Part shown: positions 14,603 through 24,071 of the stretch, one piece after another
How the letters are laid out: each line of letters starts with the position of its first letter
Position numbering within the stretch: the first letter of the stretch is position 1
Source of the DNA: Flavobacterium succinicans LMG 10402
Lineage (GTDB): Bacteria > Bacteroidota > Bacteroidia > Flavobacteriales > Flavobacteriaceae
Assembly (NCBI RefSeq): GCF_000611675.1
Contig: NZ_JATV01000011.1
Location: 62,001 to 126,000 of the forward strand
Length of the DNA: 64,000 bases
Direction of reading: 5' to 3'
Translations under genes and position numbers: made by a program
The notes under the pieces: generated by a model
What the model was told of the DNA's origin: nothing
Seen by the model: the letters and a program-made list of their open reading frames with translations, nothing else
Databases searched by the model: none

Positions 14603-16957
14603 TTAAGAAGGATTGAATAAAAGACCAATACTAAAAAACAATCGGAAGTTATTATTTTTTGCATAGGAAGCGTCAAATGTTATGGGCCCAAGAAAGGTGT
14701 TGTATGAGATCGTGGCTCCACTTGAGTATATGAGACCTGTTTGCTCCCTGTTCTGCCAATTTGCTTGATGGGTTAGAAAGTTGTTTTTGAATTCTTTAAA
14801 ATCTCTAAACCCGACAATTGCTACATCCAAATGGGGTGTTAAGTATAATTTTGGTGCTAAATTGGTTTGTAAACTCAAATTAGCTTTTACGAATTGACTT
14901 AAATTAAGTTCATTTTCTTGCAAGCCAGCAAATGTTACACTGTTTTTTAAAGTGTTAGGCGAATATCCTCCTAAGAAAAATTTAGAACTATACCCAAACT
15001 CCGAAGATGATTCTTGTTTTTTTGAATCCTCAAACATGAATCCTGCACTTCCTTCCATGACTATTACATTTTTTTCATTCAATGGAACTCTGTTTTCATA
15101 GGTAACCATGAATTTTGTGAATGATTTTAATTGGCCACTATAATTTTCAAGATTTTTTTCGGCAAAATTAATATCAGCATCTAGATGAAGCGTGCGAGAT
15201 AATTCTACATAAAGTTTGTTTCCTGTGGAGGCAAAATGTAACTTGTTAAGATTGTTCATGGAGTAATGGACATTCATTTCTATGAGATTCAAATAATAGC
15301 TACTTAATGTGAAAACGGTATTAAATCCCGGATCAGTTTTTGGGCGTAAATGGGTAAATTTGTAGTTGAGCCCAAAGCCAAAATAGCTTTTTAATGAATT
15401 AATGTTACGGTTGAAGTCATTGCAAAGTTCTACCTGATTGAATTGTAGGTTATCAGCAACTTTATTGCCAATATACACACTTTGAGTCAAGCGGTGCGCA
15501 TAGGCTTCTGAGCGCCACCACCAATTTTTTTCTTTTCCAATAATTTTTTGATATTGCGCTCTAATTCGGGGTTGTTGAGCAATATCAGCGGTGATTAAAA
15601 ACCGTGACGATGTTCCAAAGATGTTTCGTCCGGTATAATTCATGACGGCTCCAAATCCTCTAAATGTGTCAAAATGTATCGAAGCCTTGATTTGATTTTT
15701 ATAAAATTCAGAGGCGTTCATTTCTAAAACACTTGTACTGTCTTTTGAGTATGTATTGTAAGTAATGTTGTTAAATAAGTTAGTTCCTATTGCTTTTTTT
15801 ATACCATTGGCTATGTCATTGATGGTGTACTTTTCGCCTGATTTCAGGGCAGCTCGCTTTTGTACTAAGGGTATGTTTTCAGTGCTGAAATTATTAAAAA
15901 TAAGGCTGTCTAATTGGAATGTGTCTTCTGTTTTTGGGAGAGATTTTTTTTGTGTAGGATAAGCTTCGAGTTTTTTAGCAAGCGCTATTAAGGCAGGTAA
16001 ATTTTGATGAGTAGCAACTTTTCCTTCCTCATAAATGGTGTTGCTTGCGCCGAAATCAGCAGTAGAATAGGTTAGATTTGGATAATGACTTAAAAGAATG
16101 TCACATAATTTTTTGTTGCTTTCGTTTTTAAGATTACTAATCAACATGGTGGATTGAAAAATAAGTGTAGATAAATTTTCCAATTGTTCTTTGGTAACTT
16201 TATCGTCGCCTACATCGCTTCCAATGATGAAATCGGCACCCATGCTTTTAGCAACGTCTGTTGGAAAATTATTGAGTAGTCCGCCGTCAACTAATAGGGT
16301 GTTTTTGTAGGGAACTGGCTTAAAAACGCCTGGTATTGACATACTAGCTCGCATGGCGATGCCTATGGATCCTTGGTCTAAAACCATGAGCTTTCCGTTA
16401 ATAATATCTGTCGCTATGGCTCTGTAAGGAATTGGAAGCTTGTCAAAATGATCAATTTTGAAGGCAGGATACGTTACTATAGATAGAAATTCTCTAAGAT
16501 TTTGATCATTGATAAAAGAGGATTTTAAAATAGGTCTGTAGTTTTTAACATCAATATCGATGAGGTATTTATTGAATTCTCCCATCTCTTCAACACTTAC
16601 ATTGTTAAGTGATATGGTGCCACCAAGTAATTCGTCCCATTTGGTGCTTTTAGCTATTTTGGCGATGCTGTCTCCTGAATACCCCATGGCATATAATCCT
16701 CCAACAATACTTCCCATACTTGTTCCAATAATCAAATCAGGCACAATGTTCAAAGAATCTAGTGCTTGTAATAAGGGAATATGGGCAATGCCTTTTGCAC
16801 CGCCGCCGCTAAGTACTAATGCTATTTTTGGTTTCTTGCTTTGTGCGTAAAGACCTTGGATTAGGCTGTTGTGACCTAAACAAAATAGTATCAGTATAAT
16901 GCAAATTGCTTTGTTTGGAACATTAAACTTGTAATTTGGATATGAAGTATGAACCAT
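14603..16957 (-). CDS. Patatin-like phospholipase with C-terminal outer-membrane barrel
   Basis: 784 residues with a signal peptide (hydrophobic 16-32, cleaved near YAQSK). Residues about 43-245 are a patatin domain with an intact Ser-Asp dyad: oxyanion loop SGGGAKGIAH, S80 in GTSMG, and D224 in LLVDGGLLNNFP. A POTRA-like segment follows (INDIANGIKKAIGTNLFNNITYNTY, about 370-400), and the last 370 residues are beta-barrel strands ending in a terminal aromatic-rich strand. This is the layout of PlpD-type autotransported lipases (type Vd) and their Bacteroidetes relatives, so an outer-membrane phospholipase is expected. Monocistronic. No clear -7 element was found. Confidence 0.88.
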   Translation of the reverse strand: MVHTSYPNYKFNVPNKAICIILILFCLGHNSLIQGLYAQSKKPKIALVLSGGGAKGIAHIPLLQALDSLNIVPDLIIGTSMGSIVGGLYAMGYSGDSIAKIAKSTKWDELLGGTISLNNVSVEEMGEFNKYLIDIDVKNYRPILKSSFINDQNLREFLSIVTYPAFKIDHFDKLPIPYRAIATDIINGKLMVLDQGSIGIAMRASMSIPGVFKPVPYKNTLLVDGGLLNNFPTDVAKSMGADFIIGSDVGDDKVTKEQLENLSTLIFQSTMLISNLKNESNKKLCDILLSHYPNLTYSTADFGASNTIYEEGKVATHQNLPALIALAKKLEAYPTQKKSLPKTEDTFQLDSLIFNNFSTENIPLVQKRAALKSGEKYTINDIANGIKKAIGTNLFNNITYNTYSKDSTSVLEMNASEFYKNQIKASIHFDTFRGFGAVMNYTGRNIFGTSSRFLITADIAQQPRIRAQYQKIIGKEKNWWWRSEAYAHRLTQSVYIGNKVADNLQFNQVELCNDFNRNINSLKSYFGFGLNYKFTHLRPKTDPGFNTVFTLSSYYLNLIEMNVHYSMNNLNKLHFASTGNKLYVELSRTLHLDADINFAEKNLENYSGQLKSFTKFMVTYENRVPLNEKNVIVMEGSAGFMFEDSKKQESSSEFGYSSKFFLGGYSPNTLKNSVTFAGLQENELNLSQFVKANLSLQTNLAPKLYLTPHLDVAIVGFRDFKEFKNNFLTHQANWQNREQTGLIYSSGATISYNTFLGPITFDASYAKNNNFRLFFSIGLLFNPS

Positions 16958-17208
16958 AATTTTTGTATTTACACTTTAAGGTATAAATATACTTTGTTTG
17001 TCTTGTACTTTTTCCTTGAAGCTATAATTTTTCCTTGTTCTAGAAGCTAGATTTATTTTGTGGTATGTTTTGTCCTTGTTAGTTTGTTAAAATAATAATC
17101 AGATAGTTAAAAATGTTTTAATTATATTAAAGTTTGTGTCTTGTCATATTTTTTTAATAAAATGGACGTATTTTTAAATTTCGTAATGATTAATTAAAAA
17201 ATGAAGGA

Positions 17209-18951
17209 ATGAAGAAAGTGATACATAAAAAATTAAATGAATTACAAGCCACTGCTATATGTGGTAATGATATTAGTTCTTCTTGTTTGTATGTTTCTGC
17301 ATTGACCATTATGTATGCTGGTCAATTTGCTTGGATTTCTTTATTAGTTGTTGCGGTTGTTTTGTTTTTATTTCGAAAAATATATGCCGAAGTAGTAGGA
17401 GCCATTCCTTTAAATGGTGGAGCTTATAATGTGTTATTGAATACGTCAACCAAACGCTTAGCCTCATTAGCAGCTACTTTAACGGTGCTTTCTTATATGG
17501 CTACCGCTGTAATTTCCTCTATTGAGGCGATGCATTATTTACATGGCATTTTGGATAGTATTAATGTAACCATAGCAACTTTGGTAGTCTTAATTGTTTT
17601 TACAGGACTTGCTATTATGGGGATTGGCGAATCAGCTTTTGTTGCGGTTATTATTTTCGTTATTCATTTGTTTACGTTGAGTCTTTTGGTTTTGGTTTCT
17701 ATTTGGTATTTATTGATGAATGGATTGGATACTTTTCATATTAATTGGGCAATGCCACTTCAGGCGGGAGGATTTTTTACGGCTTTGTTTTTAGGGTTTT
17801 CGGCTGCAATGTTGGGGATTTCTGGGTTTGAAAGTTCTTCTAATTTTGTAGAGGAGCAAGAAGCTGGTGTGTTTAGAAAAACCTTGCGAAATATGTGGGG
17901 AATTGTAAGTTTTTTTAATCCAGTATTAGCTTTGTTGCTGATTTGTATTATTCCTTTGGCAGAAGTAGGTGAGCATAAAGAATCATTATTAGCCTATTTG
18001 GGTCATACTACAGGAGGGACTTGGTTGGCTTTTTTGATTTCTATTGATGCTGTTTTAGTCTTATGTGGTGCGGTGTTGACCTCTTTTGTTGGCGTTTCTG
18101 GTTTACTGAATCGAATGACTTTAGATCGTGTTTTGCCTAATTATTTTTTAAAACAGAATAAAAATGGTGCAAATTATCGCATCATTATTGGTTTTTTGAT
18201 TTTATGTGTATCTGTTCTATTTGTGACTAAAGGACATTTAGAATCTTTGGCAGGTGTGTACACTTTTTCATTTTTAGCTGTAATGGGCTTATTTGGAATT
18301 GGGAATTTGATGTTGAAAATCAAAAGGAGAAAGCTACCTAGACCTGAAAAAGCTAGAGGTATTGCTGTGGTTTTGGCTGTTGGTTTTATAGTTGTTGCTT
18401 TTTTTGGGAATATCAAATTGAATACGAATTCCTTTTTTACTTTCATAAGTTATTTAGTACCAGCTTTACTTTTGGTTAGCATTATGCTTAATCGCTCTAT
18501 GTTGATCAAAGTGAGTATTGATGCATTGGAATACTTTTATAAACCTTTGCGCAAGTTTGTAGTTTTGAGTAATCGGTATTTGAGTCAGATGCATAATAAC
18601 GTAAACTCACAGACTTTTGTGTTTTTTACAAAAGGGGATGATGTTGCTATTTTAAATAAAGTAATGCAATATGTGCAAAACAATGAATCTACTAAGAAAT
18701 TAAAAATCGTGAATGTAAAAAACAGCTCAGAGTCAAATGATTTGTTGATTAAAGATGTAGAAGTTTTAGATAGAGCTTATCCTGAAATTGACATTGAATT
18801 TGTTGAGATTATAGGGGTTTTTGGACCTGAAATTATTGATAAATTATCGGTTCAATGGGGAATTCCTAAAAATTTCATGTTTATTGGATCGCCTGGAGAT
18901 CGTTTTTCTTATAGAGTGGCTGATTTAGGTGGGGTGAGATTGATTATGTAA
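17209..18951 (+). CDS. APC-family permease with C-terminal cytoplasmic domain
   Basis: 580 residues. The first 420 form about twelve membrane helices; the amino acid-polyamine-organocation signature appears in VVGAIPLNGGAYNVLLNTSTKR and in the helix 6 region MLGISGFESSSNFVEEQ. Residues about 440-580 are soluble with alternating strand/helix pattern (SQTFVFFTKGDDVAILNKVMQYVQ; IDIEFVEIIGVFGPEIIDKLS), possibly a regulatory universal-stress-like domain. Substrate is probably an amino acid or amine, not assignable. A few bases upstream an ATG (17201) hits a stop after three codons, which fixes the start at 17209. Confidence 0.85.
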   Translation: MKKVIHKKLNELQATAICGNDISSSCLYVSALTIMYAGQFAWISLLVVAVVLFLFRKIYAEVVGAIPLNGGAYNVLLNTSTKRLASLAATLTVLSYMATAVISSIEAMHYLHGILDSINVTIATLVVLIVFTGLAIMGIGESAFVAVIIFVIHLFTLSLLVLVSIWYLLMNGLDTFHINWAMPLQAGGFFTALFLGFSAAMLGISGFESSSNFVEEQEAGVFRKTLRNMWGIVSFFNPVLALLLICIIPLAEVGEHKESLLAYLGHTTGGTWLAFLISIDAVLVLCGAVLTSFVGVSGLLNRMTLDRVLPNYFLKQNKNGANYRIIIGFLILCVSVLFVTKGHLESLAGVYTFSFLAVMGLFGIGNLMLKIKRRKLPRPEKARGIAVVLAVGFIVVAFFGNIKLNTNSFFTFISYLVPALLLVSIMLNRSMLIKVSIDALEYFYKPLRKFVVLSNRYLSQMHNNVNSQTFVFFTKGDDVAILNKVMQYVQNNESTKKLKIVNVKNSSESNDLLIKDVEVLDRAYPEIDIEFVEIIGVFGPEIIDKLSVQWGIPKNFMFIGSPGDRFSYRVADLGGVRLIM

Positions 18952-18999
18952 AGCGATTGGTAAAAATTCATTTTTCTTTTAAAGTGTTTTTTGTTTTTT

Positions 19000-19103
19000 T
19001 TTGCGTGAGGGATAGCAGTGGAAATCCTTTTATGTAGCGTAGCGGAATAAAAGATTGGAACGAATAGCCCGACCCGTAGTTTTTACGGAGGGTCACGCCC
19101 AAA
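19000..19103 (+). repeat. Variable-hairpin intergenic repeat, copy 3
   Basis: Opens TTGCGTGAGGGATAGCAGTG, then GAAATCC, hairpin CTTTTAT/ATAAAAG, AGATTGGAACGAATAGCCC, a second hairpin around CCGTA/TACGG, and closes GGGTCACGCCC. Lies between convergent APC permease and ahcY. Confidence 0.75.
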
Positions 19104-19104
19104 A

Positions 19105-19138
19105 TAACAAACCCTCACATTTCTGCAAGGGTTTGTTA
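19105..19138 (-). terminator. Terminator of ahcY
   Basis: TAACAAACCCT (19105-19115) and AGGGTTTGTTA (19128-19138); the minus strand continues into TTATTTT. Confidence 0.8.
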
Positions 19139-19167
19139 GCTATTCATTAATCACTAAGGACTAATTA

Positions 19168-20484
19168 CTAATATCTGTAGTATTCCGGCTTAAATGGCCC
19201 TTCAACAGTTACTCCAATGTATTCTGCTTGATCAGGACGTAAAGTCTCTAATTCTACACCTAATTTGGCTAAGTGCAACATTGCAACTTTTTCATCTAAA
19301 TGTTTTGGTAACATGTACACTTCATTGTTGTAAGCGGCACTGTTTTTCCATAATTCGATTTGAGCCAAAGTTTGGTTGGTGAATGAGTTACTCATTACAA
19401 AACTTGGGTGACCTGTAGCACAACCAAGGTTTACCAAACGACCTTCAGCCAAGATGATAATGTCTTTTCCAGCGATAGTATATTTGTCGACTTGAGGTTT
19501 GATTTCGATTTTTGAAGCACCGTGGTTTTTGTTCAACCAAGCCATATCAATTTCGTTATCAAAGTGTCCGATGTTACAAACGATAGTTTTGTCTTTCATT
19601 TTTTCAAAATGAGATCCTAAAACGATGTCCTTATTACCAGTAGTTGTGATGATGATGTCAGCATTTCCAACAACAGTATCTAATTTTTTAACTTCATAAC
19701 CGTCCATTGCAGCTTGTAAAGCACAAATTGGATCGATTTCAGTTACCGTTACAATAGATCCAGCACCTCTAAAAGAAGCAGCTGTTCCTTTTCCTACGTC
19801 TCCGTATCCACAAACGATTACTCTTTTTCCAGCCAACATAATATCAGTTGCACGACGAACTGCATCAACTGCAGATTCTTTACAACCGTATTTGTTGTCA
19901 AATTTAGATTTAGTAACTGAGTCGTTTACGTTGATCGCTGGCATTGGTAATGTTCCCGCTTTTACTCTTTCGTATAATCTGTGAACTCCAGTAGTAGTTT
20001 CTTCAGACAATCCTTTGATTCCAGCAACCAATTCTGGGAAACGATCAATAACCATATTAGTTAAATCTCCACCGTCATCCAAAATCATGTTTAAAGGTTG
20101 TTTGTCTTCACCAAAGAATAAAGTTTGCTCGATACACCAATCAAAATCTTCTTCGTTTAGACCTTTCCAAGCATATACTTGAATTCCTGCAGCAGCAATA
20201 GCAGCAGCAGCCTGATCTTGAGTAGAGAAAATGTTACAAGAACTCCAAGTAACTTCAGCTCCAAGCGCAATCAAAGTTTCGATCAAAACCGCGGTTTGAA
20301 TCGTCATGTGTAAACATCCTGCAATACGAGCGCCTTTCAAAGGTTGTTCGTCTTTGTATTCTGCACGAAGCGCCATTAAACCTGGCATTTCAGCTTCTGC
20401 TAATTCGATTTCTTTTCTTCCCCAAGCCGCTAAGGAAATGTCTTTCACTTTGTAAGCCACATAAGGCGTAGTTGCTGTACTCAT
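19168..20484 (-). CDS. ahcY: Adenosylhomocysteinase
   Basis: Cytosolic NAD-dependent hydrolase of S-adenosylhomocysteine to homocysteine and adenosine, clearing the product of SAM methylations. 438 residues, family length. Seen: [23 protein letters not shown], the substrate region [24 protein letters not shown], the NAD-binding [42 protein letters not shown], and the conserved C-terminal KPEYYRY. The hydrolase supplies homocysteine to the metH/metF cluster about 9 kb away. Its promoter has TAAATTTG with TTG 22 bases further up. Confidence 0.98.
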   Translation of the reverse strand: MSTATTPYVAYKVKDISLAAWGRKEIELAEAEMPGLMALRAEYKDEQPLKGARIAGCLHMTIQTAVLIETLIALGAEVTWSSCNIFSTQDQAAAAIAAAGIQVYAWKGLNEEDFDWCIEQTLFFGEDKQPLNMILDDGGDLTNMVIDRFPELVAGIKGLSEETTTGVHRLYERVKAGTLPMPAINVNDSVTKSKFDNKYGCKESAVDAVRRATDIMLAGKRVIVCGYGDVGKGTAASFRGAGSIVTVTEIDPICALQAAMDGYEVKKLDTVVGNADIIITTTGNKDIVLGSHFEKMKDKTIVCNIGHFDNEIDMAWLNKNHGASKIEIKPQVDKYTIAGKDIIILAEGRLVNLGCATGHPSFVMSNSFTNQTLAQIELWKNSAAYNNEVYMLPKHLDEKVAMLHLAKLGVELETLRPDQAEYIGVTVEGPFKPEYYRY

Positions 20485-20515
20485 TTATAGTCTTTTTGTA
20501 AATTGAAATTTTTTG

Positions 20516-20548
20516 CAAATTTACGTAATAACTTTATAAAAATTTCAA
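20516..20548 (-). promoter_or_regulatory. Promoter of ahcY
   Basis: Minus-strand -7 TAAATTTG (20516-20523) and -33 TTG (20546-20548), 22-base spacer. Confidence 0.6.
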
Positions 20549-20825
20549 TTTCTTTTAGAATTGTGAATTGTTTAATTCCTTAAGCGTTAGAAAATTATGT
20601 AAAGTAGTGTTCTTGTACTTCAGTGGTTCGTTTTGATGCTGGCTGCTCGTCTTTATTGATTGTTGGCTTTTCAGGATAGTATACTTTACTCTATCTGATG
20701 GTTTACAGGCTCATCATTTGTTATAATAACTCAGATTGTTTGAGTTTTCTTCGTTAAATTGAGCAAAACAGCTACAATTTTTTGGTGCTTATGCTCAAAG
20801 GCTTCATTTTTTTTAAAAATAAATT
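20549..20825. other. Intergenic stretch between divergent ahcY and cysH
   Basis: Apart from the two promoters at its ends I find no ORF, tRNA, riboswitch or repeat of the families seen elsewhere in the window. Confidence 0.5.
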
Positions 20826-20854
20826 TTGTGATTTAGAAAATAATACTACTTTTG
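20826..20854 (+). promoter_or_regulatory. Promoter of the sulfate assimilation operon
   Basis: -33 TTG (20826-20828), 18-base spacer, -7 TACTTTTG (20847-20854). The 5' leader to cysH is only about 40 bases, leaving no room for a riboswitch. Confidence 0.7.
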
Positions 20855-20899
20855 CCAAATAATCTACAAAACCGATAGGGTAATAGATTTTAAAATGAA

Positions 20900-21607
20900 A
20901 TGACTATGAGTATTGAAGTAACAAAAGAATTAATAAAGAGAACCGAAAACCTTTCCATCGAGGAGACTTTAGCTTTTTTGGCTAATGAATTTCCAGAAAA
21001 AGTAGTTTTTTCGACTTCTTTCGGACAAGAAGACCAAGTAATCACGGCTTTAATTGCAATCAATGAATTGCCGATAAAAATATTTACCCTCGATACTGGA
21101 AGGTTGTTTCAAGAAACTTACGATGTTTTTCATAAGACGCTAAAGAAATACAAAGTGAATATTCAGACTTTATATCCAGAAACGAGTCATGTAGAGCAAT
21201 TGTTAAATACAAAAGGACCCAATAGCTTTTACGAATCGGTAGAAAACAGAAAAGAGTGCTGTTTCATTCGAAAAGTGGTGCCGTTGAAAAAAGGATTAGC
21301 GGGTAATAAAGTTTGGATTACAGGGTTGAGAGCAGAGCAATCTGAAAATAGAAATGATTTAGCCCTTTTCGAATACGATGCCCATTTTGATATCATCAAA
21401 TTCAATCCTCTACTCAAATGGACTTTGGCTGAGGTACAAAAATATATTGATGATAACAATGTGCCACAAAACAGCTTGCACAAGAAAGGATTCATAAGTA
21501 TAGGTTGTGCGCCTTGTACAAGAGCCATAGTCGAAGGAGAAGACATCAGAGCTGGAAGATGGTCTTGGGAATCCAGTCACAAAGAATGTGGGTTGCACCA
21601 AAAATAG
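20900..21607 (+). CDS. cysH: Phosphoadenylyl/adenylyl-sulfate reductase, APS type
   Basis: Reduces activated sulfate to sulfite with thioredoxin. 235 residues: FSTSFGQEDQVI (nucleotide loop), TLDTGRLFQETY, the catalytic C-terminal SSHKECGLHQK, and two extra cysteine pairs, C120-C121 (RKECCF) and C203/C206 (GCAPCTR). Those four cysteines bind a [4Fe-4S] cluster in enzymes that use APS directly; E. coli-type PAPS reductases lack them. No APS kinase gene (cysC) is in the operon, which agrees. First gene of the operon. ATG at 20906 is an alternative start. Confidence 0.94.
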   Translation: MTMSIEVTKELIKRTENLSIEETLAFLANEFPEKVVFSTSFGQEDQVITALIAINELPIKIFTLDTGRLFQETYDVFHKTLKKYKVNIQTLYPETSHVEQLLNTKGPNSFYESVENRKECCFIRKVVPLKKGLAGNKVWITGLRAEQSENRNDLALFEYDAHFDIIKFNPLLKWTLAEVQKYIDDNNVPQNSLHKKGFISIGCAPCTRAIVEGEDIRAGRWSWESSHKECGLHQK

Positions 21608-21724
21608 AAGGCAGATTTTAGAAAATAGAATAAAGAGAATAGAAAAAACAATAAAAGTGGTAAGATTTTAGTCGAGGTTGTAACAACCTTACACTTTAAA
21701 CTTTAAACTCTTAAACTAAAAATA
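21608..21724 (+). repeat. AT-rich intercistronic repeat between cysH and cysD
   Basis: Contains AGGTTGTAACAACCT, a small palindrome, then CACTTTAAACTTTAAACTC. The TTTAAACTTTAAAC unit recurs in the spacers at about 28900-28990 and 34865-34947. Confidence 0.5.
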
Positions 21725-22624
21725 ATGAGTTCAGTATTAAAAACAAATGCTTTAGAAAGCGAAGCTATTTACATATTCAGAGAAGTAATTGCTCAATTTG
21801 ACCGACCTGTTTTGCTTTTTTCAGGAGGAAAAGATTCGATTACACTAGTGCGTTTGGCACAAAAAGCCTTTTTTCCAGCCAAAATTCCTTTTCCGTTGTT
21901 GCACGTAGATACGGGACATAATTTTCCAGAAACCATTGAGTTTAGAGATAAATTGGTAGCAGAATTAGGTTTAGAATTAATCGTTCGTAATGTTCAGGAT
22001 GCTATTGATGAAGGTAAAGTAATAGAAGAAACAGGTAAATATTCTAGTAGAAATACGTTGCAAACCACCACACTTTTGGATGCTATCGAAGAATTTAAAT
22101 TTGATGCTTGTATCGGTGGAGCACGTAGAGACGAGGAAAAAGCCAGAGCCAAAGAGCGTATTTTCTCAGTACGTGATGATTTTGGGCAATGGGATGAAAA
22201 AAATCAACGTCCTGAATTGTTTGATTTGTTGAATGGTAAAATCGAAAATGGTCAAAACGTACGTGTTTTTCCAATTTCAAACTGGACCGAATTGGATGTT
22301 TGGAGTTATATCGAACAAGAACAAATCGAGATTCCGTCGATTTATTTTTCACACAAAAGAAAAGTTTTTTTGAGAGACGGTTTAATTTGGTCACATTCTC
22401 CTTATGTGTACCAAGAAGAAGACGAACAAATCGAAGAACGAATTGTTCGCTTCCGAACCGTTGGAGATATGAGTTGTACCGCCGCAGTAGAGTCGTATGC
22501 CGCCACTATTGCTGAAGTAGTTGGAGAAATTCGTTCTTCTACCATTTCTGAAAGAGGCGCCAGAATCGACGACAAACGTTCGGAAGCCGCTATGGAAAAA
22601 AGAAAACAACAAGGGTACTTTTAA
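21725..22624 (+). CDS. cysD: Sulfate adenylyltransferase subunit 2
   Basis: Catalytic subunit of the ATP sulfurylase: ATP + sulfate to APS and pyrophosphate, driven by CysN GTPase. 299 residues, normal length. The PP-loop is VLLFSGGKDSITLVRLAQKAF; also LHVDTGHNFPETIEFRD, the IGGARRDEEKARAKERIFS segment and the closing EAAMEKRKQQGYF, all CysD hallmarks. Followed by cysN, its obligate partner. Confidence 0.97.
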   Translation: MSSVLKTNALESEAIYIFREVIAQFDRPVLLFSGGKDSITLVRLAQKAFFPAKIPFPLLHVDTGHNFPETIEFRDKLVAELGLELIVRNVQDAIDEGKVIEETGKYSSRNTLQTTTLLDAIEEFKFDACIGGARRDEEKARAKERIFSVRDDFGQWDEKNQRPELFDLLNGKIENGQNVRVFPISNWTELDVWSYIEQEQIEIPSIYFSHKRKVFLRDGLIWSHSPYVYQEEDEQIEERIVRFRTVGDMSCTAAVESYAATIAEVVGEIRSSTISERGARIDDKRSEAAMEKRKQQGYF

Positions 22625-22713
22625 GAGTTTATAGTTTTTCGTTTATAGTTTATGGAAATGTCCTTTTACTCTAAACAACAAACAATAAACAACAAACAAT
22701 AAACAAAACAAGA
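22625..22713 (+). repeat. AT-rich intercistronic repeat between cysD and cysN
   Basis: GTTTATAGTTT-type units on the left, then several AACAAACAATAAAC-type units on the right; the two halves can pair imperfectly. No coding content. Confidence 0.45.
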
Positions 22714-23958
22714 ATGGAAGTTTTAAAAATAGCAACAGCAGGAAGTGTAGACGACGGAAAAAGTACGTTAATCGGAAGATTATTATACGATACACAATCC
22801 TTGACTACCGATAAAATTGAAGCAATAGAAAAAAGCAGTAAGCAAAAAGGATACGATTACCTAGATTTTTCTTTGGCGACTGATGGTTTGGTGGCTGAGA
22901 GAGAGCAAGGAATTACAATAGACGTAGCCCATATTTATTTTTCTACTGCGAAAAAAAGTTACATCATTGCCGATACACCAGGTCACGTAGAATATACTCG
23001 TAATATGGTAACTGGTGCTTCGACTTCTCAAGTATCAATTATTTTGATTGATGCTCGAAAAGGAGTAATTGAGCAAACCTACCGTCATTTTTTCATTAAT
23101 AATTTACTGCGTGTAAAAGACGTGATTGTGGCCATTAACAAAATGGATTTGGTGGAGTATTCCGAAGAAGTTTTCAATAAAATCAAAGCCGATTTTCAAG
23201 CCTTAAATGCTAAAAGCGCTTTCAAAGAACAAAACGTTAGTTATATTCCGCTAAGTGCTATCAATGGTGGAAATGTAGCTCAAAAATCAGACAATATGCC
23301 TTGGTATTCTGGGCAAACCGTTTTGGAACATTTGGAATCTTTGGAACCGAATGATATTTATGAAAATGGTATTACTCGTTTTCCTGTACAAACCGTTATT
23401 CGTCCAAAAACGGAAGAGTACCACGACTTTAGAGGATATGCAGGAAAATTATATGGAAATTCAATTAAAGTAGGCGATGCGGTAACTGTTTTACCTTCTT
23501 TAACAGAATCTAAAGTAACCAACATTCACTTTTTCGATAAGCAATACGATGAAGCTATTGCTGGTTCCTCCATCACTATCGAATTGGAAAATGACATCAA
23601 TGTGACTCGTGGTGATATGATTGTAAAATCAAGCGAGTTGCCAAAAATAGAAAAAGAAATTACAACAACCGTTTGTTGGATGGATAGCAAAAAATTAGTG
23701 GCAGGAGCAAAGTATTTTGTACAACACAACACCAATAGAGTCTTGGCAAAAATTGACAGGGTGAAAAACGTAATCGCAACCGATTATTCTGGAGTAACAC
23801 CAGCAACTCAATTGGCTATAAACGAAATAGGAGAAGTAACCATCAAATTAAGCAAAGCCATTTATTTTGATGCTTATACAGATAACAAATCAAATGGAGC
23901 TTTCATATTAATTGATGCTGCAACCAACACAACAGCAGGCGTTGGGTTTATAAAATAA
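22714..23958 (+). CDS. cysN: Sulfate adenylyltransferase subunit 1 (GTPase)
   Basis: EF-Tu-like GTPase that activates CysD. 414 residues; G1 AGSVDDGKSTLIGRLLYD, switch/G2 REQGITIDVAH, G3 DTPGH, G4 NKMD, then two beta-barrel domains (FPVQTVIRPKTEEYHDFRGYAG). Shorter than E. coli CysN, and there is no fused APS kinase domain, in keeping with direct APS reduction. The stop codon touches the GC-rich element that spans to the next start codon. Confidence 0.97.
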   Translation: MEVLKIATAGSVDDGKSTLIGRLLYDTQSLTTDKIEAIEKSSKQKGYDYLDFSLATDGLVAEREQGITIDVAHIYFSTAKKSYIIADTPGHVEYTRNMVTGASTSQVSIILIDARKGVIEQTYRHFFINNLLRVKDVIVAINKMDLVEYSEEVFNKIKADFQALNAKSAFKEQNVSYIPLSAINGGNVAQKSDNMPWYSGQTVLEHLESLEPNDIYENGITRFPVQTVIRPKTEEYHDFRGYAGKLYGNSIKVGDAVTVLPSLTESKVTNIHFFDKQYDEAIAGSSITIELENDINVTRGDMIVKSSELPKIEKEITTTVCWMDSKKLVAGAKYFVQHNTNRVLAKIDRVKNVIATDYSGVTPATQLAINEIGEVTIKLSKAIYFDAYTDNKSNGAFILIDAATNTTAGVGFIK

Positions 23959-24071
23959 GCCCCCTAACCCCCAAAGGGGGAAATTAGTGGGAATAACGAT
24001 AGAATGAAAAAATTATTAACTAAATACTAGACTCGGCTCCCTCCCTTTTGGGGAGGGCTGGGGTGGGGCTT
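23959..24071 (+). repeat. GC-rich inverted intercistronic element, copy 1
   Basis: Starts right after the cysN stop with GCCCCCTAACCCCCAAAG and ends GGGTGGGGCTT immediately before the ATG of the sulfite reductase gene. The two ends are related inverted GC-rich hairpins (CCCCC/GGGGG; CCCTCCC/GGGAGGG) around an AT-rich centre. It resembles the element at 46100-46233. Confidence 0.75.

Noticed and set aside
17161..17208. TAAATTTC before the APC permease as a promoter
   Set aside because: One mismatch from TAnnTTTG in an AT-rich region and no -33 TTG at the right distance; not distinguishable from chance.
20849..20905. Riboswitch or leader peptide before cysH
   Set aside because: The leader after the -7 element is only about 45 bases and contains no aptamer or Cys/Met-rich ORF.
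22625..22713. Possible CRISPR-like array (repeated AACAAACAATAAAC units)
   Set aside because: Units are too short and irregular, with no spacers and no cas genes nearby.
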